From Tannerellaceae bacterium (lineage in GTDB: Bacteria; Bacteroidota; Bacteroidia; Bacteroidales; Tannerellaceae), in the NCBI GenBank assembly GCA_021201295.1, contig JAJQFE010000003.1, forward strand, positions 1 through 64,000: 64,000 nt of DNA, read 5' to 3'. The notes below the pieces were generated by a model that searched no databases, had not been told where the DNA came from, and saw only the letters and a list, made by a program, of their open reading frames with translations. Of this stretch, positions 1-10,900 are shown one piece after another. Position 1 is the first letter of the stretch; each line of letters starts with the position of its first letter. Made by a program: the position numbers and the translations under genes.

Positions 1-216
1 CTCTCGAGAGGGGAATAGACACTCTGAAATTCAGCTATTTAACGACATGGTAAATTTTCCGACCACGACTGATCTGTGATCCGCTTTTCTATACCTTTTG
101 TTCTATCCGGATAGGTATTTCGTAGATTCCGGATCCGGAGATCCTTATACCCGGTGCTGTCGGATTGCAATCGAAGATCGGCCTTAGCCAAATCCGACAG
201 GTCCATCAACTGTCAC
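1..216. other. Region with no supported gene
   Basis: This stretch lies downstream of the last fimbrial gene, which ends at 217 on the minus strand. Short open stretches exist in all three minus frames (one of about 50 codons), but none has a signal peptide, a recognisable motif or a fair start. It may hold decayed fimbrial sequence. I see no terminator. Confidence 0.5.
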
Positions 217-3189
217 CTACCATCCGAAAGTAGGGGTATACCCCGGTCCTCCTACGTCTGTGGCAGGGTCCCATTGCCGCATGCAGCGGGTATTGATATA
301 CTGCGTCTGAGGGGTAGTCTTCATACTCCCGTTCTTGCGGCAGTAGAACATATAATAACCATTTATATCCAAACCCGTCACCGGGCCGTTATTGACCAGA
401 ACCACCATGGTAGTTGTTTTATGCAGGTCCACCGTGTATTGTGGCGAAGAGGGTGTTTGAAGATATCGGAGATAGATTTCGGACCAGATATTTGAGTAAA
501 TGGAGCCGGTCAAACCGCCAGAGGGTCCGATATCATCGAAGAAATAGTATTCGGACAATTCGGTGGAGACGTAGATGGAAGAGAATCCGCTGAGGCCGGG
601 CTGTTCCAAATTACTGAATCCGGCCGGGCGTTGAAGGCTGGCATACATATATTTTATCTGATTGGCCTCCAGTACGGTCGGAAGCATCCAGTCCGTTACC
701 TTATTATAATCCCGCTCGTAGTAGGCTCCACATCCGGTTGCAACTTCCAGGGTATAATTGGATACGAGGTACTAATCGTCCGCGGTTCCTATTCCGTAAG
801 CCGGAGTGGTACTGCCGGTCGTGGAGGTGGTTCCGTCCGGGTACGGCGTATTACCGTCTGTGCTCGAATCCATACCCTGAGGTGGTTCCAGCCCCATTGC
901 CTCGTACCAGTTTTCGACCAGCGAAACCCCGCCCATCAAATGGTCGTAGTCCTGATGGGCGAGTACCCGGTTACGTGCCGGGGAGACTCCGAGTGACCAT
1001 CCGGTTTTCGTACCATCGAAAGCAGCCGAATACTCTTCCCAGTCGTATTCCGCCAAAACGATGTTTCCCTGTCTTTGAATGATACTGAAAGCAGATGTCC
1101 AGGCTTCCTGGTTACTTTGATTATAGGTTCCGTCCCAGTACTGGAATTGGATGGTGCGATAATCCGGATTACCCTCGTCGTTATAAGGAACATAGACACG
1201 GTAGGTTTTGCCTGCCAGATCGTTGATCGTTTCCGGCAGGTTCTTTTGATCGCCGGTCGTGACGGCCGCGGTTCCCGTCGTATTTGAAAACCGGATCGGC
1301 AGCGACGGGTAATTGCCTTTCACTGTGATGTCCATATAGGAACCCCAGCCTGTGAAATCATTCATATCGGGGTCGGAGGCGGAGATGTCGATCCAGTAGG
1401 CGGCCTGTTGCGGGGCTAGGATCTGTGTCCACTTGCCGTCTATCAGATTCTCATACTCGAATACCAACTGCCGGCTACCTGCAGCGGTGAGCCAGTATGC
1501 AGGCAGGTCCAGGGTGCCGGAACCGGAAGTCACGTCGCCTGATGTCGTACCGTAAATCGAGTTACTGTCAATTACCGTACCGTCGGCATTGCGTACCCGG
1601 ACCAGAATGGGAGTGGTATCATCGTAGAACCCCTCTATGGTAATGGTATACTGGGCGCCACCGGAAGCTGCCGTGATTTCATCCGGTGTAATGGCTACGC
1701 GGCCGATGTACCAGGGATTCTGCCGGATCGTCACAGTCACGACAAAGCGTCCGGCCCAGATGTGGATATAGGCATCCCGGATAGCTCCTGTGCCATTCTG
1801 CTCAAAAGTGAATGTAAGGTCTGCCGAAGAGGTGGAATATTCCATATTCTGGGTATGGCCGGATGTAATCGTGATCCATCCGGGAGCCGTTGCCGTAGCT
1901 TCCGGGTCGGCATTCCCGGAGAGTACATATTTCCAACCGGGGCAGTCGGTTTCGAGTTGGAGTGCGTCAGAACCGGCCATTCCCTGCAGAAGTACCGGGT
2001 TGGTACTGGTACTGATATAATACTGTCCGTCAAAGATGATATTGGTCATCTCACTCGCATCCCACTGAATAATCTCTGTTTCAATATTTTCCGGTAATGA
2101 CTTATAGGCATCCTCTTTATCCCTGTAGCCGGGACCGTCGACTTTAGTAATAGTTACATTATAGATATGGTTACGCAGGATGTCCAGCCAGACCGTTTTG
2201 CCGTCTTCTGCTTTGGTGGTAAAGTCCATCCGGTAATAATGTCCTGCTTCTCCTTTATATTCGCCTTCTATTACCAGGCAGGTATTGTCCAAGTACTTTT
2301 CCCGTGTTCCTTGTATGGCTTCAAATGCATAGATAACCCCTGTACAAACGGTTCCATTTTCTGTAATATAATTAGTTCCCCTGTATTCGTAGGGGCCTAA
2401 GGTGAGGGTTGCTGCCGGTGGTATACTGGGAACAATGGCATATCCGTTTTCCATAGTCCCCTCATCAGGCACCAATTGCCCGTAGTCATTATAATTATAC
2501 AGGTGAATAGCTGTTATGTTGAAGTTTTCCTGTGCCTGTACTGAAAGAGACAGGTCGATACGGGCCAGCATGCGTGTCATCTTAAATATATTACTTCCCT
2601 GTACAAAGGTTTCCCCGTCTACTTCTATATTTTCATTCATCCCCCACATAGGAATAGGAGTGTATCCGGAAGTGCCATATGTGGCATTCCAGGGATTGGC
2701 GCTGTGGATGACGATATCTTTCCGTATATCTTCCAGGGTATATCCATCCGCTTCCGTCAAATCGGAATAGGCTGCAACAATTTCGGTATTGGCATTGATC
2801 AGTACCATCAGGTCATAGGTACCACGTTTCATAATTGCCCGGCAGGTAGTGATCGTTTTATCATTCTCATCTGTAATTATACTATCTGCTTTAATACGGA
2901 ACAATAAGGTTTTATCGTCCGGGTCAAAGGCTAAGGCATCAATGGTTTCAATATATAACTCACCATCATACGTACCGGTCGCGCGTGTTTTCATGTCCGA
3001 ATCAGTGGAGGGCTGGCCTGAAGAGGGCAATTCCAGAGACAGACAGACCGTAGCGTATGGGGTTTGCTGTGCCGTATCGACTTCATTATCAGTCCAGTAA
3101 GTATCATCTGAGCAGCTTATAGCTGTCCATAGTAAGCAGGGTAGGGTGACCAGATATACTATTTTGTGCATCTCTTTCTGTATATTCAT
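217..3189 (-). pseudogene. Fimbrial tip-like lipoprotein, interrupted by an in-frame TAG
   Basis: This is a large surface lipoprotein of the Bacteroidales Mfa/Fim type, probably an accessory or tip subunit. The chosen start (ATG at 3189) gives a lipobox signal ending in TAISC near residue 20. The longer open frame from 3297 runs into the upstream gene and is unlikely. A frame of 805 codons ends at TAG 772-774, but the same frame stays open for another 184 codons to TAG 217-219. The second part reads as a genuine C-terminus: it begins YLVSNYTLEVATG and has a Cys/Arg-rich tail. Gln (CAG) would fit at the stop. The first stop codon follows the Mfa2-like gene by 1 nt, so the two are co-transcribed. 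I infer a nonsense mutation that removes the C-terminal fifth. The exact subunit class is uncertain. Confidence 0.75.
772..774 (-). other. Premature TAG (CAG to TAG likely) in the tip-like gene
   Basis: The codon reads TAG on the minus strand, between GTADD and YLVSNY. The frame is otherwise continuous on both sides, and one C to T transition from CAG would create it. Confidence 0.75.
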
Positions 3190-3190
3190 G

Positions 3191-4171
3191 TTAATATTTT
3201 CCTTCTGTTGTAATACTATCCCAGGTGGGTAAAGTAATTTGTACCAGTACATCTTCCTTATACTCAAAAACAATAGGAATTTCACAGGCGTCCCCATCCG
3301 CCACAGAGAGCTGGTAGGTACGCATGTATTCTGCGAGTGCCCTGGTGTGGTAGAATGCTTTTTCCTCTACCCGGACACCCACTGTTATTTCATTTTCATT
3401 GTCAAAGTGTGGTATATAAAATGAGGTGTGCCAGATGAGCTCTCCTTCTATCTCTTCTGATGTACATGCCTGACTGTGGATACCCGTTCCATGGTATAAA
3501 GGGGTCAGGTGTGCATCATATCCTGTGGGCACGTTTTCCACGAAAGCTTCTGCCCGGGTGATATCATCCAGTCCCCGTATATATGTATGTATGATATGTG
3601 TAGCAGACATGAAAGCAAGCGGATGAATGGTTTCTGTGCCTTCTGTGACTTGTGCCACATACTGATCCGGTGTATTAAGGCGGGGCGTTCCGGCAGGTGC
3701 ATAATAGAGATGTCCGGCACGGATAGCCTCTTCCTCATGTTGATAGACAAAATGATTCAGGTGAAGATCATTTTCCGGATTACTGATCCATACCTCTTTC
3801 CTGTGAGATCCCCAGGCTATAATAAAATAATCATCGGGTTCCAGTGTAAGGGTGATTTCAGGTTCTTCCGGTAAATCTGTGCTTTGCACCCGTATGTGTT
3901 GAAATAGTAATGTATCACTGCTGAAAAGAAGTATATCTACAAATGGAATATATGTACTAAACGGCTGTTTAGAGCTATTTCCATAATCCAGTTGCAGGGT
4001 CAGTGTTGCCTGGGTTTCCCTCTGACAGTCATCTACCTGATCTTTTATACAACCCGGCAGACTGAGTAGTAAAAAGGATAAAATAATCAGGGAGCCAAAA
4101 GATGAGATAAAAGTCCGGATCTGTTTTCCTTTCTGGCTATTCACCTGCTGTATCTTTCTCTTGCTATCCAT
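3191..4171 (-). CDS. Mfa2/FimB-like fimbrial anchor lipoprotein
   Basis: This 326-residue lipoprotein has a basic N-terminus, a hydrophobic segment and the lipobox SLPGC near residue 41, followed by a conserved acidic CxRE-like start to the mature chain (DDCQRETQATLTL). That layout is typical of FimB/Mfa2 proteins, which anchor the fimbria in the outer membrane and limit its length. It lies between the fimbrillin gene (54 nt upstream) and the tip-like gene (1 nt downstream), the usual anchor position. Unlike both neighbours, its frame is intact. With the fimbrillin truncated it may have nothing to anchor. I could not identify the exact ortholog. Confidence 0.8.
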   Translation of the reverse strand: MDSKRKIQQVNSQKGKQIRTFISSFGSLIILSFLLLSLPGCIKDQVDDCQRETQATLTLQLDYGNSSKQPFSTYIPFVDILLFSSDTLLFQHIRVQSTDLPEEPEITLTLEPDDYFIIAWGSHRKEVWISNPENDLHLNHFVYQHEEEAIRAGHLYYAPAGTPRLNTPDQYVAQVTEGTETIHPLAFMSATHIIHTYIRGLDDITRAEAFVENVPTGYDAHLTPLYHGTGIHSQACTSEEIEGELIWHTSFYIPHFDNENEITVGVRVEEKAFYHTRALAEYMRTYQLSVADGDACEIPIVFEYKEDVLVQITLPTWDSITTEGKY

Positions 4172-4225
4172 ATTATTTTATCCTTTTTCAGAGTTTGCTA
4201 TCTAATTTTTTTTGGGGTAAGGTGA

Positions 4226-5491
4226 TCAGAAGCCGCCTTCTACCTCAATAGCCTGCCAGTTGATCAGTTCGATCTGTACCCATACATTGAATTTATCCTT
4301 GTCTTCATCGTCCGGATCTACTTTTCCTTCCGGATTTTCAGTCAAATCATCATATTCAAATTCCAGGTTACTGATTTTATAAATATTTCCTGCGGCGATA
4401 GTCTCGATATTTCCTTCGCTGGAAGTATATTTTTGTACGGTCAGGTAAGCGGTTCCGTCACCATGCTCTGAATTTAGGAAATCTGTTTCTGAAGAGATTG
4501 TTCCGCTGTTGTTCTCCGTATATTTTACATCTTTCAGGTGAAGCACAATACGTGGTAGATTACCCGGAGTCGGGAACAGGTTATACGCCCAGACGGTGCT
4601 TGCTGTAGTAGGTGTTACTGAACCATCTACTGAAGCAATCGCATCTGTAGAATTGGTTGCCGAAAAAGCAGAGTAAAGATCAAAAATATAGTTTTTCCAA
4701 CTACTCAGGTAGCCACCGTCCGGAGCTTCATCATAATTTGCAGCAATTTTTCCAAACTGGTAAGGTTATTCGGTTGCATCGCTCAGACTACCATATACCG
4801 GTGCTTCATAATAGAAATTGTTGATAAAAACACCTGCCAGTTTAAAAGAGGTAACAGCACGGTCACCGTCCGCAGCAGGTGTGGTTACTTTAGAACTTAC
4901 CTTTGCCAGTTCGATGCGGCCCACAATCGGATCTACTCCAAAAGTCGCCTCCCTGAAAACACCAGGTTTGCTGGAATCGGTTAACTGTCCCATTCCTACT
5001 AAGGAGACATTGGTCACACCATAGTTGTCATCCGATTGTTTGGAAAGATCAGTCGTTTCCGCCAGGACTGTTGCCATATCTGCTCCGGCTGCCGTACTGG
5101 CTGCAATCTCGTGGTTGGCAATAACGTATACTACATTTGCAGTATTCGGGATATTGGTAAAAGTAGCCCCTTCCGTTAATTGCAGAACCGTATATTCCGC
5201 GTTACTTCCGATGGTAAATGATTTTTTAATTTCCCGGGTAGTACTATTTACAAAAAAGATAGTACCGTACTCAAACCTTACCTGTAATCCACCGGATACC
5301 GGTAAAGCCTCAGCTTTGGTAAACTGGCTACTGGATGCTTCGGAAAACTGGAGATATACATCTCCTATACCATCTACTGTATCCGTTACTTCCGGCCCGG
5401 TAATGATCCCGGTATCTGTCTCGTCTTTACTACAACTGGTAAACAGTACTAATAGCAAACTTGCTACAAAAAATAAACTTTTAGATTTCAT
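4226..5491 (-). pseudogene. Major fimbrillin (FimA/Mfa1 family), interrupted by an in-frame TAA
   Basis: The chain starts with a lipoprotein signal ending LFTSC (about residue 20) and runs 241 codons to TAA 4766-4768. The same frame continues 180 codons to a normal end at 4226. The far side holds the fimbrillin hallmark NLFPTPGNLPRI, then a strand-rich C-terminus of the kind that donates the assembly strand. FimA/Mfa1 proteins are exported as lipoproteins, cleaved by an Arg gingipain-like protease and polymerised by strand exchange, so losing the C-terminal half should block polymerisation. CAA (Gln) would fit at the stop. The gene is first in the fimbrial operon and faces away from the putative invertible segment at 5655-5927. 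A restored product would be about 421 residues. Confidence 0.8.
4766..4768 (-). other. Premature TAA (CAA to TAA likely) in the fimbrillin gene
   Basis: TAA lies between DATE and PYQFGK in an otherwise unbroken frame. A single C to T transition from CAA explains it. Confidence 0.75.
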
Positions 5492-5610
5492 ACTCAGATT
5501 AATTAAGTTAATAAAATTATTGTAGACCTCTTATTCTCTTTTTTCATTGAATTCGTTTTTAGTCCTGTACAAACAGATGTTTATCAATCATTGGTTTTCC
5601 CTTTAGTTAA

Positions 5611-5629
5611 TCCCTGAATACTTCAGGGA
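5611..5629. other. Stem-loop in the fimbrillin leader
   Basis: Perfect 8-bp arms TCCCTGAA and TTCAGGGA flank a 3-nt loop, between the fimbrillin start and the inverted repeat. Read on the plus strand it is followed by a loose T-rich stretch. It could end plus-strand transcripts or shape the fimbrial mRNA leader; its role is not established. Confidence 0.5.
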
Positions 5630-5654
5630 TAATCATTTTTACTTTAATTACTTT

Positions 5655-5675
5655 TCTGTCACTTGAGAAGTGACA
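5655..5675 (+). repeat. Left 21-bp inverted repeat of the putative switch
   Basis: The core is TGTCACTT-GAG-AAGTGACA: two 8-bp palindromic arms around an asymmetric GAG, as expected of a recombinase crossover site. At this end the palindrome extends to 17-bp perfect arms (5648-5664 and 5668-5684). Confidence 0.8.
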
Positions 5676-5906
5676 GAAAAGTAATTCTTAATCATTCTTA
5701 ATTCATTTATAGTGTGGGATTTGTTATCAAGTGTTCTGAAGAAAATGTTTATCCTATTCAGAGAAAAGTAAAACATCTATAGAGTAAAAAAGACAGACGG
5801 AAAAAGGGAAAATGTAAAAAAAACGGAAGGAAAATGTAATTTTTTACATAAATATTATTTCTCATTTCATTTTATTAATATACTTTTACCCTTGTTTACT
5901 CCTCTG

Positions 5907-5927
5907 TGTCACTTCTCAAGTGACAGA
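5907..5927 (-). repeat. Right 21-bp inverted repeat of the putative switch
   Basis: This is the exact reverse complement of 5655-5675. Its centre reads CTC where the left copy reads GAG, so the two sites are in opposite orientation and recombination between them would invert, not excise, the DNA between. Confidence 0.8.
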
Positions 5928-5950
5928 CACCACATATTCCGGATATAATC

Positions 5951-5958
5951 TATTTTTG
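5951..5958 (+). promoter_or_regulatory. Candidate -7 box for the recombinase gene
   Basis: TATTTTTG matches the Bacteroidetes TAnnTTTG box and lies about 47 nt before the recombinase ATG, just outside the right inverted repeat. There is no clear -33 element. Confidence 0.45.
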
Positions 5959-6004
5959 CATTAACCTACAGATTTAAATACACCAGTCTAAAAGATTGAG
6001 ACAT

Positions 6005-7287
6005 ATGACAAGTTGCAGATTTCATTTCAGAGCATCCAGGAGGAAAGGGATGCATACAGGCCAACTACTCATCCGGATTATCCACAAACGAAAAACGGTG
6101 CATATATTTACTGATTACAAAATTTATCCGGAGGAATGGGATATCCATACACATACGATTACTATCCCTGCACATACACTAAGCAGGCACCATTATTTAC
6201 ATACTATAAAAAAAGTATGGACAGGGATCTATTCAGGTTACAAACTATTATCCAGATGCTGGAAAAACAGGGAGAATATTCGGTAAAAGATATAGTACGT
6301 ATGTTTAAGAAAGGACCGGAAACAGACTCTCTGAAAAGATATTGTGAAGGTATTACAAAGAAACTGGAACATTCCGGACACGAAAGAACAGCCAGAGCCT
6401 ATGGATCAGCCGTCAATAGTCTCTGTAAATTTACCGGAGGGAGAGAGATTGGTTTAAAAGATATAGATACTTCCTTAATATTAGCTTATGAAAGTTTTCT
6501 GATGAATGAGGGGTTAAAGTTAAATACCATCTCTTTTTACATGCGGAATTTACGGGCTATCTATAATAGAGCGATTAAAGAGAACATCATTCTACCCAAA
6601 GAGGAATCTCCTTTTGATAAAGTATTTACCGGGGTAGCCGAATCAGAAAAACGCACACTGAACTATAATGAATTAAATCAACTGGCACAGATGGACTATC
6701 TCCTGGATTCTCAGACTGATAAAAAACAGCCGGTGGTATAAAAGTAGTATCACCAACTATCAGTTTTCTCTGAATCTTCGGAAAGCACTCTACTATTTTT
6801 TATTTTGCCATCATGCCCGGGGCATGTCTTTTGTAGATTTATGTTATTTAAAAAAACAGATATTCAGGGAAATATGCTACTCTACAGGCGCAAAAAAAAC
6901 CGGTGGATTACTGCAAGTAAGGATCACCAGCCCGATGCTAAAAATTATCTAGTTTTTTGAGGCTGAAACCCTCCATTCCAGATATTTATTTCCAATCATA
7001 CAAAAACCGGGCATAAATGAAAGAAAGCAATATGAAAGTGCCCTTAATAAACAAAATGCTTATCTGGAAATATTAAGCCAGTTAGCCGGTTTAGAAAAAA
7101 AGTCACTACCCATGTGTCACGGCATACATGGGCGACCTTAGCGAAACGGGCGCAAGCCCCTATTTCATTGATCAGTGAAGCTTTAGGCCATAAGGACATA
7201 CAGACCACGAACCGTTACCTGGCTTCTTTTGAAGTTTCTGTGCTGGATGAATTAAGCATACAGATGTCCGGATTAGTCCATAGTTGA
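6005..7287 (+). pseudogene. Tyrosine recombinase (fim-switch type), multiply broken
   Basis: The fragments together read as one Bacteroidetes tyrosine recombinase: an arm-type DNA-binding start with YKIYPEEWD, a SAM-like core-binding domain (near 6290-6600), then a catalytic domain with ARGMSFVDL (first Arg), HVSRHTW (HxxR), LGHKDIQTT and the nucleophile context NRYLAS. Six lesions break it. One-base changes occur in A runs at 6208-6214 (one A short), 6721-6726 (one extra), 6850-6856 (one short), 6892-6899 (one extra) and 7095-7101 (one short), and there is a TAG at 6950-6952 where Gln fits. Correcting all six gives a single 427-residue protein with every catalytic residue kept. It sits beside the 21-bp inverted repeats, so it was probably the switch invertase. 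It should now be inactive unless transcriptional slippage rescues it. Confidence 0.85.
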
Positions 7288-7297
7288 CAGGATGTTT

Positions 7298-7660
7298 TTA
7301 TTCCCGTTTTTCCGTGACATTAATTTCAAACCGGAGGAGCTGATCCGTATAGATCGTTCCATCATTATTCCGGGCATAGAAAGTGATCTGCACATAGTCC
7401 ATCCCGATAAAATCTTCCAGGGCTTTATAAAAAAAGGTCATGCCTTCGCCTGTCGTTACCAGTTGGCTCAGGCTGGCATGTGTGGCTTCCTGGGTAACCT
7501 GTGTAAATAAATGGTCTTCTAGGATTCCAAATGAATATTGAAAAGTGGCATCGTTAGGAATAGAGACAGGAATTACCTGGGAAGATATTTCTGTACTTTC
7601 ATCACAACTGCCCATCCCGATGAACAACATCAGCAACAGGAAAAAATGTAAGACTTTCAT
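7298..7660 (-). CDS. Small lipoprotein of unknown function
   Basis: This is a 120-residue protein with a lysine-poor hydrophobic signal and the lipobox GMGSC near residue 18, so it is probably lipidated and exported. The start at 7660 is preferred over the longer frame from 7696 because it places the signal peptide at the N-terminus. The mature part is beta-rich, with aromatic residues and no Cys. It converges on the broken recombinase (11 nt between the ends). I recognise no family. Confidence 0.6.
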   Translation of the reverse strand: MKVLHFFLLLMLFIGMGSCDESTEISSQVIPVSIPNDATFQYSFGILEDHLFTQVTQEATHASLSQLVTTGEGMTFFYKALEDFIGMDYVQITFYARNNDGTIYTDQLLRFEINVTEKRE

Positions 7661-7990
7661 AAGTTTTGATTTTGGTTTTACTATATAACATATCATAAAT
7701 CCTTTTTTGTTGACAAATTCCTGTACAAATGTCTTTCAGATGAAAGATTTGATAAAAAATAGTACACCGATCTTTCAAATAACTATTTAATGCTTAATCA
7801 TAGAGATAACTATCAAATTAATTCAAAAAACATTCATTTGCATTACAAATTCTAAGTAGGACTAATATAAACGGAAAATTATTTACAAAAAAAAGAAACA
7901 AAAGATATGTCATTATGAAATAAATAAAATTATATTTGTAAACAATTTGACAAGATAATTAGCAATACACAAACATAAGGTCAACAAGAG
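7661..7990. other. Intergenic region upstream of gltB
   Basis: This is AT-rich sequence between the divergently transcribed lipoprotein and gltB. Apart from the gltB -7 box near 7931 I see no gene or stable hairpin. Confidence 0.6.
7931..7938 (+). promoter_or_regulatory. gltB -7 promoter box
   Basis: TATATTTG is a perfect TAnnTTTG box, 52 nt before the gltB start. The -33 region is poor (TGT only), so an activator may be needed. Confidence 0.55.
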
Positions 7991-10900
7991 ATGAAAGAGA
8001 AAAGACATTTTAACAATGGAAGAGGTCTGTATGACCCAGCCTATGAACATGATGCTTGTGGTGTGGGAATGTTGGTAAACATTCATGGTGAGAAATCTCA
8101 CGACATCGTTGAATCAGCCCTTAAAGTACTGGAGAATATGCGTCACCGCGGAGCTGAAGGTGCCGACAACAAAACCGGTGACGGAGCCGGGATCCTTTTA
8201 CAAATTCCCCATGAATTTATTTTATTGCAGGGTATTCCCGTACCGAAAAAAGGAAAATATGGAACCGGATTGGTTTTTCTTCCTAAAGATGAAGATCAGC
8301 GTGCCGCTATCCTGAGCATTATGATCGAAGAAATTGAAAAGGAGGGGCTTAGCCTGATGCATCTGCGGAAAGTACCTGTGAATTCGGATATTTTAGGAAA
8401 GGATGCTTTAGCTACCGAACCGGATATCAAACAGATCTTTGTGACAGGTTGTAATGACCAGGACACGCTGGAACTAAAACTTTATATCATCCGTAAACGG
8501 ATTGAAAAGATCGTAGCGGCTTCTACTCTTTCATTGAAAAGTGATTTCTACGTTGCTTCTCTTTCCACCCGTAATATAATCTATAAAGGCATGTTGGAGT
8601 CCATGCAGCTCCGCCATTATTTCCCGGACCTGACCAACAACTATTTTACCAGTGGCCTGGCTATGGTACATTCCCGTTTCAGTACGAATACATTTCCGAC
8701 CTGGAGTCTGGCACAGCCTTTCCGCCTGTTAGCTCACAACGGGGAGATTAATACAGTAAGAGGAAACCGGAGTTGGATGGAGGCGCGGGAAAGCGTACTT
8801 TCTTCTCCGGTCATCCAGCATATAGAAGATGTCCGTCCGATTGTCCAACCGGGTATGAGTGATAGTGCTTCTTTAGATAACGTACTGGAGTTCTTTGTGG
8901 CATCCGGACTGAGCCTGCCGCATGCGATGGCCATGTTAGTTCCGGAAAATTTCAATGAAAAAAATCCGATCTCAAAAGATTTGAAAGCATTCTATGAATA
9001 TCACTCTATCTTAATGGAACCCTGGGATGGTCCGGCGGCCCTGTTATTCAGTGACGGACGGTATGCCGGAGGTATGTTGGACAGGAATGGCCTTCGTCCG
9101 GCCCGCTATCTGATTATGAAGAACGATATGCTTTTAGTAGCCTCTGAAGTGGGAGTAATGGATTTTGAACCTAATGAAATTAAAGAAAAAGGGCGCCTGC
9201 AACCCGGTAAAATTCTTCTGGTAGATACGGAAAAAGGAGAAATTTATTACGATGGTGACCTGAAAAAACAGTTAGCGGAAGCAAAACCTTACAAAACCTG
9301 GCTGGCCAATAACCGGGTGAAACTGGATGAATTAAAATCCGGACGGAAAATTCCCAACCAGATGGAAAATCATGATCAGTTATTACGGGTCTTTGGGTAT
9401 AGCCGGGAAGATATTGAAAACATTCTTATTCCGATGAGTACAGGAGGTGCGGAGCCGATAGGTTCTATGGGGAATGATACTCCCCTGGCTGTCTTATCTT
9501 CCAGGCCTCAACTACTTTACAGCTATTTTCGCCAGCAATTTGCTCAGGTAACTAACCCTCCGATCGACCCGATCCGCGAAGAGTTAGTGATGAGTTTAAC
9601 AGAATATATCGGTGCAGTAGGGAACAATATTCTGGTTCCGGATGAAAATCACTGTAAAATGGTCCGCCTGAACCATCCGATATTAACCAACACCCAACTG
9701 GACCTGCTCTGCAATATTCGCTATAAAGGATTTAAGTCGACTAAAATACCGATGGTATTTGAAGCCGGTACAGGACGAAAAGGACTGAAAAAAGCATTGG
9801 ATCAATTATGCAAACAGGCTGAACAATCGGTAACCGATGGCGTAAATTATATTATCCTGAGTGACAAAAGTGTAGATGCCACCCATGCACCGATTCCTTC
9901 TTTATTAGCGGTAAGTGCCGTACACCACCATCTGATCTCTGTTCAGAAACGTGTCCAGACAGCCCTGATTGTAGAGACCGGGGAGATGCGTGAAGTTATG
10001 CATGCAGCCTTGTTATTAGGTTATGGAGCCAGTGCCCTGAATCCGTATATGGCGTTCTCTATCCTTGACAAATTAGTGAGTAAGCAGGAAATCCAGATGG
10101 ATTACAGCACGGCTGAGAAACAGTATATCAAAGCGATCTGTAAAGGGTTATTTAAAGTGATGAGTAAAATGGGTATCAGTACCATCCGTAGTTACCGGGG
10201 AGCCAAACTTTTCGAAGCGGTAGGACTCAGTGAAGACCTGACTCATACTTATTTCGGAGGAACCACCAGCAAAGTTGGTGGTATCCGTCTGGATGAAATT
10301 GCTGCTGATACCGAGGCTTTCCATCAAAAAGCATTCGGAGCATCTGTAAAAGAGATATTAGACCATAAAGGCTTATATAGTTTCCGCAAAGATGGAGAAA
10401 AACACTCCTGGAATCCGGAAACCATTTCCACCCTGCAATTAGCCACCCGGTTAGGGAGCTACAAACTATTTAAAGATTATTCCCGCAAAACAGACCAGAA
10501 GGAAGAACCTATTTTCCTGAGGGATTTCCTCACTGTCAAAAAACGGAAATCTATTCCGTTAAGTCAGGTGGAACCTGCCAGTGAGATCATGAAACGGTTT
10601 GTAACCGGTGCCATGAGTTTCGGTTCCATCAGTAAAGAGGCCCATGAAACGATGGCGATGGCCATGAATAAAATTCACGGCAGAAGTAATACAGGTGAAG
10701 GGGGTGAAGACGCGACCCGTTTCCTTCCACGTGAAGACGGATTGTCTTTACGTTCTGCCATTAAACAGGTGGCATCCGGCCGTTTTGGGGTGACTACAGA
10801 ATATCTGGTCAATGCGGATGAGATCCAGATTAAAATTGCCCAGGGAGCAAAACCGGGAGAAGGGGGTCAGCTTCCAGGTTATAAAGTGAATGAGGTGATT

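Larger units (their letters stand above)
5655..5927. other. Putative invertible promoter segment (fim switch)
   Basis: Two 21-bp copies in opposite orientation (5655-5675 and 5907-5927) enclose 231 bp of AT-rich DNA directly upstream of the fimbrillin gene and next to a tyrosine recombinase gene. This is the standard layout of Bacteroidales phase-variable promoters, in which a tyrosine recombinase inverts a promoter between inverted repeats. I found no perfect TAnnTTTG box inside in either orientation, so which orientation is ON cannot be said. Inversion itself is inferred. Confidence 0.65.

Noticed and set aside
154..2907. Plus-strand open frames across the tip-like gene
   Set aside because: They are antisense shadows of a long coding frame, without starts, signals or recognisable motifs.
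5655..5927. Insertion sequence or MITE
   Set aside because: There is no target-site duplication beyond the repeats, no transposase and no other copy in the window. The position before fimbrillin and beside a recombinase fits a switch better.
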